DNA from: Bacteroidaceae bacterium
Lineage (GTDB): Bacteria > Bacteroidota > Bacteroidia > Bacteroidales > Bacteroidaceae
Length of the DNA stretch: 64,000 bases
Assembly (NCBI GenBank): GCA_017540585.1
Contig: JAFYAT010000085.1
Span: 1-64,000, forward strand
Direction of reading: 5' to 3'
Part shown: positions 8,324 through 17,196 of the stretch, in pieces
Position numbering within the stretch: position 1 is the stretch's first letter
How the letters are laid out: each line of letters opens with the position of its first letter
Made by a program: the position numbers and the translations under genes
The notes under the pieces: generated by a model
What the model was told of the DNA's origin: nothing
Seen by the model: the letters and a program-made list of their open reading frames with translations, nothing else
The model's database searches: none

Positions 8324-8420
8324 CGATTTATTTTTTGTTTTATCACGTTAGGTACAGTGTTTTTTCGTCACTCTTGAATAAAAAGATTGATTTTTCTGCT
8401 CATTTTATTAAAACAATTCA

Positions 8421-8428
8421 TAACTTTG
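8421..8428 (+). promoter_or_regulatory. Promoter -7 element for dnaN
   Basis: TAACTTTG matches TAnnTTTG. Transcription would begin near 8435, giving a leader of about 20 nt before the ATG at 8454. The -33 region is only T-rich. Confidence 0.5.
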
Positions 8429-8453
8429 TAGCAAATATAATTTTTTACCGAAA

Positions 8454-9575
8454 ATGAAATTTAGTGTATCCAGCGCCATTCTCTGCAATAGAATGCAGAT
8501 TGTAAGCCGAGTGCAAAGTTCCAAGAACTCACTCGCAATTCTTGATTGTGTTCTTTTTGAAATCAACGACGGAGTGCTTCGTCTTACTGCGTCTGATAGT
8601 GAAAACACAATCACAACAACACTTGAAGTGTCTGAATGTGACAAAAACGGAAAGATTGCTATCGAGTCAAAGCAGCTCATCAACTCTATCAAGGAGATTT
8701 CTGACCAGCCTATCACATTCAATATTAACGATAATAACTTTGCTATTGAGATTAACTACCAGAACGGTAAGTACAATCTCATCGGACAGGATGGTAACGA
8801 GTTCCCAGTACCTGCAGGTCTTACTGACCTTGACCACACGATAAGCATACCAAGTGTATTGCTTCTCAATGGTATTTCACGTGCTATCTTCGCTACTGCC
8901 AATGATGACCTTCGTCCTCAGATGAATGGTGTGTATTTTGACATCACTCCTGACTATACGACTCTCGTGGCAAGTGATGGTCACAAGCTCGTGCGTAACC
9001 GTATTCTCTCTGTCAAGGCAGATACAGCTGCGTTCAATCTTCCTAAGAAGCCAGCTCTCATGCTCAAGGGTATCCTTGGTAAGGAGGAGGAAGATGTGAC
9101 AATCAGTTTCAGCGACCGTAACGCTCAGATTGACCTCTCAGATTACTCTATCACTTGTCGTCTTATCGAGGGACGCTATCCAAACTACAACTCTGTAATT
9201 CCTACAGACAATCCATTGCGCGTGCGCATTGACCGCCTTGCACTCATCGCAGCTCTCCGTCGTGTATCTGTATTTGCAAGTGCAAGTAACGCACTCATCA
9301 AGCTTCATGTTGAGAATAACACTCTCACTACTTCAGCTCAGGATATTGACTTCTCTACTTCTGCTGAGGAGCACATCCTCTGCGAGTATGATGGCAGTGC
9401 TATGAGCATCGGATTCAGCGGTCCGTTCCTTATTGATGTCCTCAACAGCATTTCCTGTCAGGACGTTGTCCTCGAACTTGCTGACCCAAGCCGTGCTGGT
9501 GTTATCGTTCCTGCTGAGCAGGAAGAAAATGAGGATGTCATCATGCTCCTCATGCCAATGATGTTGCAAAACTAA
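8454..9575 (+). CDS. dnaN: DNA polymerase III subunit beta (sliding clamp)
   Basis: 373 aa, the usual length for bacterial beta clamps. The N terminus MKFSVSSAILCNRMQIVSRVQSS, the FNLPKK/LKGILGKEEEDVTISF region and the C-terminal VIMLLMPMML (equivalent to the usual VVMPMR-type end, here extended by QN) are typical. It encircles DNA as a homodimer and tethers polymerase III and other clamp-binding enzymes. The exonuclease gene follows after 4 bp, so the two are probably co-transcribed. Confidence 0.96.
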   Translation: MKFSVSSAILCNRMQIVSRVQSSKNSLAILDCVLFEINDGVLRLTASDSENTITTTLEVSECDKNGKIAIESKQLINSIKEISDQPITFNINDNNFAIEINYQNGKYNLIGQDGNEFPVPAGLTDLDHTISIPSVLLLNGISRAIFATANDDLRPQMNGVYFDITPDYTTLVASDGHKLVRNRILSVKADTAAFNLPKKPALMLKGILGKEEEDVTISFSDRNAQIDLSDYSITCRLIEGRYPNYNSVIPTDNPLRVRIDRLALIAALRRVSVFASASNALIKLHVENNTLTTSAQDIDFSTSAEEHILCEYDGSAMSIGFSGPFLIDVLNSISCQDVVLELADPSRAGVIVPAEQEENEDVIMLLMPMMLQN

Positions 9576-9579
9576 ACGT

Positions 9580-10353
9580 ATGAAACTAAACATAAAGAAT
9601 CCAATCGTATTCTTCGACTTGGAAACTACTGGTGTTGATGTAGCAAAGGACCGCATTGTGGAACTTTGCTACATCAAAGTTTTTCCTAACGGTAACGAAG
9701 AATCAAAGAATATACGCATAAATCCTACAGTCCATATTCCTGAGAATACCACAGAGATACATGGTATATCAGATGAGGATGTAAAGGACTGTCCTACATT
9801 TGCCCAGATAGCTGGTGATTTGAGGCAGACATTTGAGGGTTGTGACTTTGCAGGTTTCAACTCCAACCGCTTCGATATTCCTCTTCTTGTGGAGGAATTT
9901 CTTCGTTGTGGCATAGACTTTGACCTTACTAAGCGTAAGTTCATTGATGTTCAGAACATCTTCCACAAGCTCGAGCAGCGAACTCTTGTTGCTGCCTACA
10001 AGTACTACTGTGGCAAAGATCTTGAGAACGCACATTCGGCTCTTGCAGATACTCGTGCCACTCTTGAGGTGCTTGAGGCGCAGCTTGACAGATATCCTGA
10101 TGCATTGAAGAATGACGTTGCTTTCCTCGATGAGTTCTCCAAGATGAACAAGAACGTTGATTTTGCTGGTCGAATCGTTTATAATGACGAAGGCATCGAG
10201 ATATTCAACTTCGGAAAGCACAAGGGCAAAACTGTTGCTGAGGTACTGAAGAAAGAGCCAAGTTTCTATAACTGGATGATGCAGGGCGACTTTTCTCTCA
10301 ATACTAAGCAGGTACTTACGAGAATACGCCTCAGGGAACAGTTCGGGAAATAG
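9580..10353 (+). CDS. DnaQ-like 3'-5' exonuclease
   Basis: 257 aa. Exo I motif FFDLETTG (residues 12-19), Exo II around GFNSNRFDIPLL, and Exo III HSALADTRAT near 150-159 with the His and Asp of the DEDDh group. The C-terminal 50 residues (FNFGKHKGKTVAEVLKKEPSFYNWMM) form a separate small domain often found fused to Bacteroidetes exonucleases. It lies directly after dnaN, so a proofreading (epsilon-like) role is plausible but not proven. Confidence 0.88.
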   Translation: MKLNIKNPIVFFDLETTGVDVAKDRIVELCYIKVFPNGNEESKNIRINPTVHIPENTTEIHGISDEDVKDCPTFAQIAGDLRQTFEGCDFAGFNSNRFDIPLLVEEFLRCGIDFDLTKRKFIDVQNIFHKLEQRTLVAAYKYYCGKDLENAHSALADTRATLEVLEAQLDRYPDALKNDVAFLDEFSKMNKNVDFAGRIVYNDEGIEIFNFGKHKGKTVAEVLKKEPSFYNWMMQGDFSLNTKQVLTRIRLREQFGK

Positions 10354-10412
10354 CGGACCCTCTCCCCAGCCCTCCCCCTGAATGGGGAGGGAGAAGTTAC
10401 TTTGTTCGCCCA
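10354..10412. repeat. C/G-rich REP-like palindrome
   Basis: CCCTCCCC...GGGGAGGG with flanks GGACCCTCTCCCCAG and GAAGTTACTTTGTTCG. Close copies, including the GAAGTTAC tail, lie at about 16688-16746 and 19155-19230. Related palindromes lie at 17160-17195, 24891-25015, 27838-27880, 30525-30560 and 37880-37925. All are intergenic. Confidence 0.65.
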
Positions 10413-10505
10413 ATCGTTTACTATATTGGGATAGGGGAGCTTGGTCTTTCAGAAGTGTGCTCTATTATGTAGAGCGTAAGTTTGAACTATTAGCATACAC
10501 GCGAT

Positions 10506-11717
10506 ATGTTGAACGGAAAGAAAATCGTATTAGGAATAACAGGAAGCATAGCCGCTTACAAGTCATGTCTCATCATACGTGAGCTGATAAAGAAGGGTGC
10601 AGAGGTACAGGTCGTGATTACTCCTGCTGGTAAGGAGTTCATCACGCCGATAACACTTTCTGCCCTTACGCATAAGCCCGTAATCAGCGAGTTCTTCAGT
10701 CAGAGGGACGGTACATGGAACAGTCATGTGGACTTAGGTCTATGGGCTGATGCCATGGTCATTGCTCCTGCTACGGCAAGTACTATCGGTAAGATGGCAA
10801 ACGGTATTGCCGACAATATGCTTATCACGACTTATCTTTCCATGAAGGCTCCAGTGTTCATAGCTCCTGCCATGGATCTTGATATGTTTGCACATCCTTC
10901 TACTCAGAAGAACCTGCGTACATTGCAGGATTACGGGAATCATATTATTGAGCCTGGTACTGGTTTTCTTGCCAGTACGCTTGAGGGCAAGGGACGCATG
11001 GAAGAGCCTGTAAACATTGTTGCTCGTCTTGAAGAGTATTTCTCCAATGAGGATATCAAGCCTCTTGCGGGTAAGAAGATACTGATTACAGCAGGTCCTA
11101 CTTACGAGAAGATTGACCCAGTACGTTTCATAGGCAACTACTCGTCAGGAAAGATGGGGCTTGCCCTTGCTGAGGAATGTGCCTCACAGGGAGCTGACGT
11201 GGAGCTTGTATGTGGTCCTGTATCGGCCAAAATGTCACGAGACTATCCTAATATTCACAGGACTGACGTGGAGAGCGCGCAGGAGATGTATGAGGCTTGT
11301 AAAGCCATTTATCCGACTATGGATGCGGGTATTCTGTGTGCAGCCGTGGCAGACTTTACTCCTGAGACAGTGGCAGACCAGAAGATTAAGCGTACAGGTG
11401 ATGACATGATTATCCGTCTGAAGCCTAATCCTGATATTGCCGCTTCGCTCGGTAAGATGAAGAGAGCGGAGCAAAAGCTCGTTGGATTCGCCCTTGAGAC
11501 CAATAATGAGGAATCAAATGCTCAGGATAAGTTGAAGAAGAAAAACTTCGATTTTATCGTCCTTAATTCTCTTCGTGACAAGGGTGCAGGTTTCAAGACA
11601 GATACCAACAAGATTTCCATCATATCAGCCGAAGGTAGAAAGGATTTCCCTCTAAAGTCAAAGGTTGACGCTGCAAGGGATATTGTAGATGAGATGGTAT
11701 CTACATTTAACAGTTAA
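10506..11717 (+). CDS. coaBC: Bifunctional phosphopantothenoylcysteine decarboxylase/synthase
   Basis: 403 aa. The CoaC half begins GKKIVLGITGSIAAYKS (flavoprotein fold), with the HVDLGLWADAMVIAPATA region carrying the catalytic His and PAMDLDM nearby. The CoaB half begins near residue 190 with KKILITAGPTYEKIDPVRFIGNYSSGKMG. The enzyme turns 4'-phosphopantothenate and cysteine into 4'-phosphopantetheine in coenzyme A synthesis. It lies 152 bp after the exonuclease, separated by a REP-like palindrome. Confidence 0.95.
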   Translation: MLNGKKIVLGITGSIAAYKSCLIIRELIKKGAEVQVVITPAGKEFITPITLSALTHKPVISEFFSQRDGTWNSHVDLGLWADAMVIAPATASTIGKMANGIADNMLITTYLSMKAPVFIAPAMDLDMFAHPSTQKNLRTLQDYGNHIIEPGTGFLASTLEGKGRMEEPVNIVARLEEYFSNEDIKPLAGKKILITAGPTYEKIDPVRFIGNYSSGKMGLALAEECASQGADVELVCGPVSAKMSRDYPNIHRTDVESAQEMYEACKAIYPTMDAGILCAAVADFTPETVADQKIKRTGDDMIIRLKPNPDIAASLGKMKRAEQKLVGFALETNNEESNAQDKLKKKNFDFIVLNSLRDKGAGFKTDTNKISIISAEGRKDFPLKSKVDAARDIVDEMVSTFNS

Positions 11718-11764
11718 TGATTAATGTGCCATCTGGCAAATAAATATCAACTATTAACAAGCTG

Positions 11765-12694
11765 ATGCTTATGCATAAACTAACCTTCTTACTGACATCT
11801 GTATGCTGTCTATTTGGCAACATCGGCAACTGGAATAACACCTGCTTTGCACAGGAACTGAACTGTTCCGTCAAGATTATCCATTCGCAGGTGCAAGGCT
11901 CGAGCAATGGGGTGTTCGAGACTCTTGAGAATGCGATTACCGAATTCATGAATAATCATTCGTGGACGGAATTGCAGTACCAGAAGGTTGAGAAGATTGA
12001 TTGTTCGCTTAACATTACGGTCAAGAAGTATGATGCATCTACCAATATGTTTACGGCTGAGCTTGTGTATCAGGTCTCACGTCCTGTTTACAACTCAAGT
12101 TATGTCACTACGGTCTTTTCGATGAAGGACCCTTCGTTCAACTTCGCTTACAAGGAGAATGACCCTCTGGAGTTCAACGAGAACAATCTTGACAACAATC
12201 TTACTGCCATGCTTGCATACTATGCCTATCTGTTCATCGGTTTTGACCTCGACACTTATTCGGAACTTGGCGGTACGGAGGTACTTCATGTGGCAGAGAA
12301 TATACTCAATAATGCGCAGTTGCTTGGTGACCCCGGATGGAAGGCATTTGATAACAACAAGAACCGTCATGCCATCCTCAATGACTATATGGAATCCTCA
12401 TTGGAACCGTTCAGACAGATGATGTACAAGTATCATCGTCTCGGACTTGACGAGATGGCTGCTAATGCTGACCGTGGCAGGGCTGCCATAAGTGAGGCCA
12501 TTGACCTGCTTAAGGAGTCGCACAGCAATAAGACGCTGAGTCAGTTGCCACAGATATTTACCGACTATAAACGCGATGAAATCGTGAATATATACAGCGG
12601 ACATGGTACAGAGAAAGAACGAACTGCCGTTGCTGATATTGTCTCAAATATCAATGCAAGTTTGAATACTTATTGGAATAAAATTCGCAAATAA
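11765..12694 (+). CDS. DUF4835 family exported protein (PorD-like)
   Basis: 309 aa with an N-terminal signal sequence (hydrophobic LTFLLTSVCCLFGNIG, then ...CFAQELNC). The mature start, ELNCSVKI...ETLENAITEFMNNHSWTE, is typical of DUF4835, a Bacteroidetes periplasmic family now often annotated as type IX secretion protein PorD. The start codon could be either ATG at 11765 or 11771. The coaBC-DUF4835-recN order is familiar from Bacteroidales. A function in secretion is family-based inference. Confidence 0.82.
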   Translation: MLMHKLTFLLTSVCCLFGNIGNWNNTCFAQELNCSVKIIHSQVQGSSNGVFETLENAITEFMNNHSWTELQYQKVEKIDCSLNITVKKYDASTNMFTAELVYQVSRPVYNSSYVTTVFSMKDPSFNFAYKENDPLEFNENNLDNNLTAMLAYYAYLFIGFDLDTYSELGGTEVLHVAENILNNAQLLGDPGWKAFDNNKNRHAILNDYMESSLEPFRQMMYKYHRLGLDEMAANADRGRAAISEAIDLLKESHSNKTLSQLPQIFTDYKRDEIVNIYSGHGTEKERTAVADIVSNINASLNTYWNKIRK

Positions 12695-12695
12695 G

Positions 12696-12863
12696 ATAAG
12701 TAGGTGTGCAAAGTTATTTATACAATCCTTGCACAGCCTACTGCGCATCTTCACCGTCTAAAAACAATCGAGTAGGAGTCACTACACTCATTTATTTTAG
12801 GCGCTGAACCTACATCATTAATCAATACAATTATCATAAAAATATTTTTGCACACCTACTTAT
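12696..12863. repeat. 168-bp element with perfect 17-bp inverted ends, touching recN start
   Basis: ATAAGTAGGTGTGCAAA at 12696-12712 is the exact reverse complement of 12847-12863. The right arm ends within the recN start codon (ATG at 12862). The interior is A+T-rich with TTTAGACGG- and TAGGCG-like segments and codes for nothing obvious. It is either a MITE inserted between the DUF4835 gene and recN or a regulatory hairpin that can cover the recN translation start. Confidence 0.65.
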
Positions 12864-14553
12864 GATAAAGAATCTTCATATAGAAAATTATGCTCTCATC
12901 GAGCATCTGGACATTGACCTCCATGCTGGTTTCTCCGTTATCACGGGTGAGACTGGTGCTGGTAAATCCATCATTCTTGGTGCCATAGGTCTGCTTCTCG
13001 GTCAGAGAGCCGACATCAAGTCTATCAAGACAGGTGCAAGCAAGTGTGTCGTTGAGGCCACGTTTGATGTTCAGGGATATGGGTTCGACAGTTTCTTTGA
13101 AGAGAATGACCTCGACTTTGACGGTTCAGAATGTATCATCAGACGTGAACTTACATCGTCAGGTAAGAGTCGTGCATTCATCAATGATGTGCCTGTACAG
13201 CTCACTTTGCTCAAAGAGATTGGCGAACAGCTCATTGATGTCCATTCGCAGCACAAGAACCTGTTGTTGGGTAAGGAAGACTTCCAGTTGAATGTCATTG
13301 ATGTCATTGCCAGCAACGCCGACTTGATTGCTGATTACAAGAAAGAATACAAGGAGTATAACTCTCTGTGTAAGAAACTTGAAGATGCTATCAGTAATAC
13401 TAACCGCAATCGTGAAGAGGCTGATTACATGCGTTTTCAGTACAACCAGCTTGCTGAGGCTAACCTCAGTGCTGACGAGCAGTCAGAACTCGAGGAAGAG
13501 TCGGACACTCTGTCTCATGCCGAGGATATCAAGCAGGCACTCTATCAAGCCAACGCACTTCTTGCTGATGGAGGTGAGGGAGCAGATGCTCTCATGCTTA
13601 TCAAGCAGTCAATGACGGCGCTCAACGGCATAAGCAATGTGTTTGCGCAGTCGGAGGAGCTGTCTAACCGTATTGACAGTTGCTATATTGAACTCAAGGA
13701 TATCGCTGACGAGATAAGTTCGCGATGCGATTCCATCGAATATAATCCTTCACGTCTCGAATGGGTCAACGACCGTCTCAATACCATCTACACGCTTCAG
13801 AAGAAGCATAATGTAGATACCGTAGAGGCACTTCTGAAGATACAGGCAGAGCTTGACGAGAAGTTGTCAATGATAGACAATAGTGACGAATATATCGATG
13901 AATTGAGACATAAATGTGCCGATAAGTTCGACAAGGCACTCGGTATTGCTCGTAAGTTGAGTGACAGACGTCACAAAGCAGCCGTTGAGATAGAGAAGCG
14001 TATGGTTGAACTTCTTGTGCCTCTGGGTATGCCTAACGTACAGTTCAAGGCAGAGTTGACGGAGACTCAGGACAAGGACATTAAGCCGCGTCTTACGCCT
14101 TCGGGTATTGATGAGGTCGCTTTCCTCTTCTCTGCCAACAAGAACTCGGCACTCCAGCAGGTGTCACAGGTTGCTTCGGGTGGTGAGATTGCACGTGTGA
14201 TGCTATCTCTCAAGGCTCTCATCGCGGGGGCAATAAAGTTACCTACAATCATCTTTGATGAGATTGATACTGGTGTGAGCGGTAGCATAGCCGAGAAGAT
14301 GGCTAAGATAATGCGAGAGATGGGCGACCATGACCGTCAGGTGATAAGTATCACTCACCTTCCTCAGATTGCTGCCCTTGGCTCATCACACTACAAGGTG
14401 TACAAGGAGGACAAGGATGATGCTACCGTGAGTCATATCATCGAACTCACTACTCAGCAGCGCATCGAGGAACTTGCGCACATGCTCTCAGGTGAGGAGC
14501 TTACTGAGGCTGCACTTGAGAATGCAAAGGCGCTTTTGTCAATTAACAATTAA
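12862..14553 (+). CDS. recN: DNA repair protein RecN
   Basis: 563 aa, normal for RecN. It is an SMC-like ATPase: N-terminal MIKNLHIENYALIEHLDIDLHAGFSVITGETGAGKS holds Walker A, a central coiled-coil region spans about 150-370, and the C-terminal half carries the signature SGGEIARVMLSLKAL and Walker B FDEIDTGVSG. It acts in recombination repair of double-strand breaks. The start codon overlaps the right arm of a 168-bp inverted-repeat element, and no good Shine-Dalgarno is seen. Confidence 0.96.
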   Translation: MIKNLHIENYALIEHLDIDLHAGFSVITGETGAGKSIILGAIGLLLGQRADIKSIKTGASKCVVEATFDVQGYGFDSFFEENDLDFDGSECIIRRELTSSGKSRAFINDVPVQLTLLKEIGEQLIDVHSQHKNLLLGKEDFQLNVIDVIASNADLIADYKKEYKEYNSLCKKLEDAISNTNRNREEADYMRFQYNQLAEANLSADEQSELEEESDTLSHAEDIKQALYQANALLADGGEGADALMLIKQSMTALNGISNVFAQSEELSNRIDSCYIELKDIADEISSRCDSIEYNPSRLEWVNDRLNTIYTLQKKHNVDTVEALLKIQAELDEKLSMIDNSDEYIDELRHKCADKFDKALGIARKLSDRRHKAAVEIEKRMVELLVPLGMPNVQFKAELTETQDKDIKPRLTPSGIDEVAFLFSANKNSALQQVSQVASGGEIARVMLSLKALIAGAIKLPTIIFDEIDTGVSGSIAEKMAKIMREMGDHDRQVISITHLPQIAALGSSHYKVYKEDKDDATVSHIIELTTQQRIEELAHMLSGEELTEAALENAKALLSINN

Positions 14554-14591
14554 TAATTAACAATTAACATGCTGCGTTCGCTGTTTTTTAA

Positions 14592-14896
14592 GAACGAAAA
14601 ATAAAATCGGTTCTATAAGAATTCGTGTGGACGATGATTTTTCCGACCACGAATTACACGAATAGACACGAACTTTTATGTCCTCTTGTTTATTACACTA
14701 AGACAACTCGTGTTGTCTGCGAATTACACGAATACCATCCGGATAGTTGACGTGCTTAAAAGATTCGTGCAATTCGTAATTGCGAGAGCAATTCTTCGTG
14801 TAATACACATCAGTAGTCAAAGTGAATTGGAAAAGTTAGTGAAAATTCGTGTAATTCGTGTTAAAAAAGAATAACAAATTTTCTAAATTTTCGTTT
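14592..14896. repeat. Nested palindromic element E1
   Basis: The left end GAACGAAAA and right end TTTTCTAAATTTTCGTTT are the inverted ends shared with the elements at 19815-20036 and 22833-23350. Inside lies a 217-bp unit (14646-14862) bounded by ACCACGAATTACACGAAT and its near-complement, with a central GACAACTCGTGTTGTC. That unit recurs in inverted orientation at 40321-40534. No coding capacity is evident. It fills the gap between recN and the next gene (14554-14989). Confidence 0.7.
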
Positions 14897-14989
14897 CTCA
14901 AAAAACATGGGCTGTGCCGTTCCTCCGGAGGCATACATTTGACATGATAGATTTGACATTCATTGACATAATACATTAGAATTAACTAT

Positions 14990-16684
14990 ATGAAAAGACT
15001 CTTATTAACAGCAGTAACATTCATTGCGTGTGTCTGTGCTTCAGTTGCTCAGGCACCTAAGGGAATCAACAAGATACAGAAGGCAGTCATTTCTGTAAAC
15101 ACATACGACAGCAAGGGCGAACTGCTCAAGTCGGGAACTGGATTCTATGTCGGTGCAGATGGAGAGGCTATTGCCGACTATTCTCTCTTCAAGAATGCCC
15201 ATAAGGCAACCGTCATTGATATGGCAGGCAAGCAGGCTGACGTGGATTGCATTCTTGGAGCTGACGACACCTATTCGGTTGTTCGTTTCAGAGTCAAGAC
15301 TAAGGGCAATGCCGTGCTCAGTCCTGTGGCTGATGCACAGGCAGATTTGACCGATGTATTCGTTGTTCCTTTCAGCAAGGAGAAGATAAAGAACTGTCGT
15401 AATACTACGATTGAATCACATACACAGTTGAAAGAGAAGTATGCCTATTACACTCTCACTGACGACCTTGGCGAGGAGTTTACAGGTTGTCCTCTGTTCA
15501 ATGCAAAGGGCGAACTCATCGGTATTATTCAACCATCACTCAAGGAGAAAGGTTATGCTCTCGACATCCGTTTCCGTGAAGAACTCACCATCAAGGCAAT
15601 ATCAACTACCTCAGTCAATATGGCTCTCAACAGTATCAATATCCCTAAGGGAGTGCCAGAGAGCGTTGAGGAGGCACTTGTCTATACGTATTTCAAGTCG
15701 AGGTCAGCAGGCAATGAGGAGTATCTTGACATCATGAACCGTTTCATCGCTGCCTATCCTGACAATGCGGAGGGTTATCTCCGTCGCTGTACGCCTTATA
15801 TCGACCTCTGCGAGTTTGATAAGGCTGATGCCGACCTCACTAAGTACCTCTCTCTTGCCAAGGACAAGGCTGCTGGCTACTACAATGCTGCTCAGACCAT
15901 CTACAATAAGCTCACATACCAGAAAGAGCCTGCATACGACAAGTGGACATACGACCTTGCCATCAGTCATATAGACAAGAGTCTTGAGCTCTACAAGGAT
16001 GATAAGGTGAAGACGGTAGATGCCAAGGTATTGAAGGCTCAGATACTCTCAGGCAAGACAGACTATGATGGTGCGATAAAGATATATGAGGACCTTGCAT
16101 CGGTGCCTGAGACAGCCACTCCAGGCGTATATTATGCCATGTCACTTGCGAGTGAGATGCGTGGCGACTCAGCCATGGCAGTTATAGCTCTCATGGACAG
16201 TGCCATCAATAAGTTTGGTGAACCTCTTCCTGGTGAGGCTGCCAACTATGTTCTCCGTCGTGGACGTCTCTATGCTCAGATAGACAAGAACCGTGCTGCT
16301 GTGCAGGACTACAACCAGTACTGCTATCTTGTCAACAGCAAGGTGTCTGACGTGTTCTACTATGACCGTAGTCAGATAGAACTGAAGGGCCGTCTCTTCC
16401 AGCAGGCGTATGACGATATCAATACTGCCATCTCCATGAATCCAAAGCCTCTCTACTACATCGAGAAGGCTGCCATGTGTCTCCGTTTCGGCTATAACGA
16501 CGAGAGTATCGAGGCGTGTAACGTCGTGCTTCGTACCAACGACAAGGACACTGATGCTCTCCGCATTCTCGGTTTTGCTCAGATACAAGCTGGCAAGAAG
16601 GAGGAGGGTAAGGCAAACCTTCAGAAAGCTATCGACCTTGGTGACGAGAATGCCAAGGAGATACTGGAGAAATATGGAAACTGA
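14990..16684 (+). CDS. Exported TPR protein with degenerate trypsin-like domain
   Basis: 564 aa. Signal peptide (LLLTAVTFIACVCASVAQA). Residues 30-210 resemble a trypsin-like/HtrA domain (KSGTGFYVGADGEAIADY and TGCPLFNAKGELIGIIQ). The serine-site GNSGGP-type motif reads TGCP, with Cys at 167, and the usual NxH histidine site reads ADYSLF, so the triad looks lost. Residues 220-564 are tetratricopeptide-like helices (AYPDNAEGYLRRC, GKKEEGKANLQKAIDLG). It is probably a periplasmic scaffold or binding protein. A terminator follows at 16767. Confidence 0.75.
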   Translation: MKRLLLTAVTFIACVCASVAQAPKGINKIQKAVISVNTYDSKGELLKSGTGFYVGADGEAIADYSLFKNAHKATVIDMAGKQADVDCILGADDTYSVVRFRVKTKGNAVLSPVADAQADLTDVFVVPFSKEKIKNCRNTTIESHTQLKEKYAYYTLTDDLGEEFTGCPLFNAKGELIGIIQPSLKEKGYALDIRFREELTIKAISTTSVNMALNSINIPKGVPESVEEALVYTYFKSRSAGNEEYLDIMNRFIAAYPDNAEGYLRRCTPYIDLCEFDKADADLTKYLSLAKDKAAGYYNAAQTIYNKLTYQKEPAYDKWTYDLAISHIDKSLELYKDDKVKTVDAKVLKAQILSGKTDYDGAIKIYEDLASVPETATPGVYYAMSLASEMRGDSAMAVIALMDSAINKFGEPLPGEAANYVLRRGRLYAQIDKNRAAVQDYNQYCYLVNSKVSDVFYYDRSQIELKGRLFQQAYDDINTAISMNPKPLYYIEKAAMCLRFGYNDESIEACNVVLRTNDKDTDALRILGFAQIQAGKKEEGKANLQKAIDLGDENAKEILEKYGN

Positions 16685-16766
16685 CAGACTAACGGACCCC
16701 CTTCCCGGCCCTCCCCCTAAATGGGGAGGGAGAAGTTACTCTGTTCGTCTCTAAAGCTATAAAAGG

Positions 16767-16804
16767 TTCCCTGTCAGCAAATGTTGGCAGGGAATCTTTT
16801 TTTG
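16767..16804 (+). terminator. Intrinsic terminator after the TPR gene
   Basis: Stem TTCCCTG/CAGGGAA with an inner TCA..TGG extension, followed by CTTTTTTT. Confidence 0.7.
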
Positions 16805-16809
16805 TTGAG

Positions 16810-16879
16810 CCGGTTGGCCGCCCCGTTACTTCCCTACGGTCAGTGAGATCGCTTCGCTAAGTTCGGGGGACTGGGGGCT
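16810..16879. repeat. Boundary repeat, inverted copy at 41398-41463
   Basis: GGCCGCCCCGTTACTTCCCT ... AGCGATTT-like ... TTCGGGGGACTGGGGGCT is nearly the reverse complement of 41398-41463. A shorter version lies at 21536-21575. These C/G-rich blocks border both DUF4248 regions and the end of the helicase gene. Confidence 0.55.
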
Positions 16880-16979
16880 ATGCGCATGCGCTTGCTCCTA
16901 TAGCTCCTGCGATGGCGCTAAGGACAGCGATAATGAGCTTGATAATCTTGTCCCATTTGGATTTCTTTTCTTCTGTCAT
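16878..16979 (-). CDS. Smalltalk protein (33 aa)
   Basis: A 33-residue reading frame on the minus strand: a charged start MTEEKKSKWDKIIK followed by one hydrophobic helix LIIAVLSAIAGAIGASACA. This length and pattern (Lys-rich start with a Trp, then a single Ala/Ile/Gly membrane helix) is that of the 'smalltalk' small-protein family of Bacteroides and Prevotella, usually found near DUF4248, primase/helicase and amidase genes. Function is unknown, and a small inner-membrane protein is inferred. It points away from DUF4248, with the 149-aa gene upstream on the same strand. Confidence 0.75.
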   Translation of the reverse strand: MTEEKKSKWDKIIKLIIAVLSAIAGAIGASACA

Positions 16980-16980
16980 A

Positions 16981-17110
16981 GTGTTTGTGAGTTTTTAAGT
17001 TTTTAAGTTTTTAGGTTTTTAAGTTTTTTAGTTCTCGCGGAGGTGAGCTGTTTTAAGTTTGTGAGTTTTTAAGTTTTTTAGTTCTCGCGGAGGTGAGTTC
17101 GTATTTACCC
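16981..17110. repeat. GTTTTTAAGTTTTT low-complexity repeat, two units
   Basis: Two runs of GTTTTTAAG-type units, each ending in GTTCTCGCGGAGGTGAG (near 17033 and 17084). A related run lies at 17640-17750. These resemble the left arm of the paired elements at 30317-30515 and 34258-34438. Confidence 0.6.
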
Positions 17111-17196
17111 GACGCTGACGCGTCGGGAACGGTGGTTAGGGTAGCCCCTTTGGTATCTCCAGCTCCCTCCCTGTAGGGAGGGCTGGGGTGGGTCTT

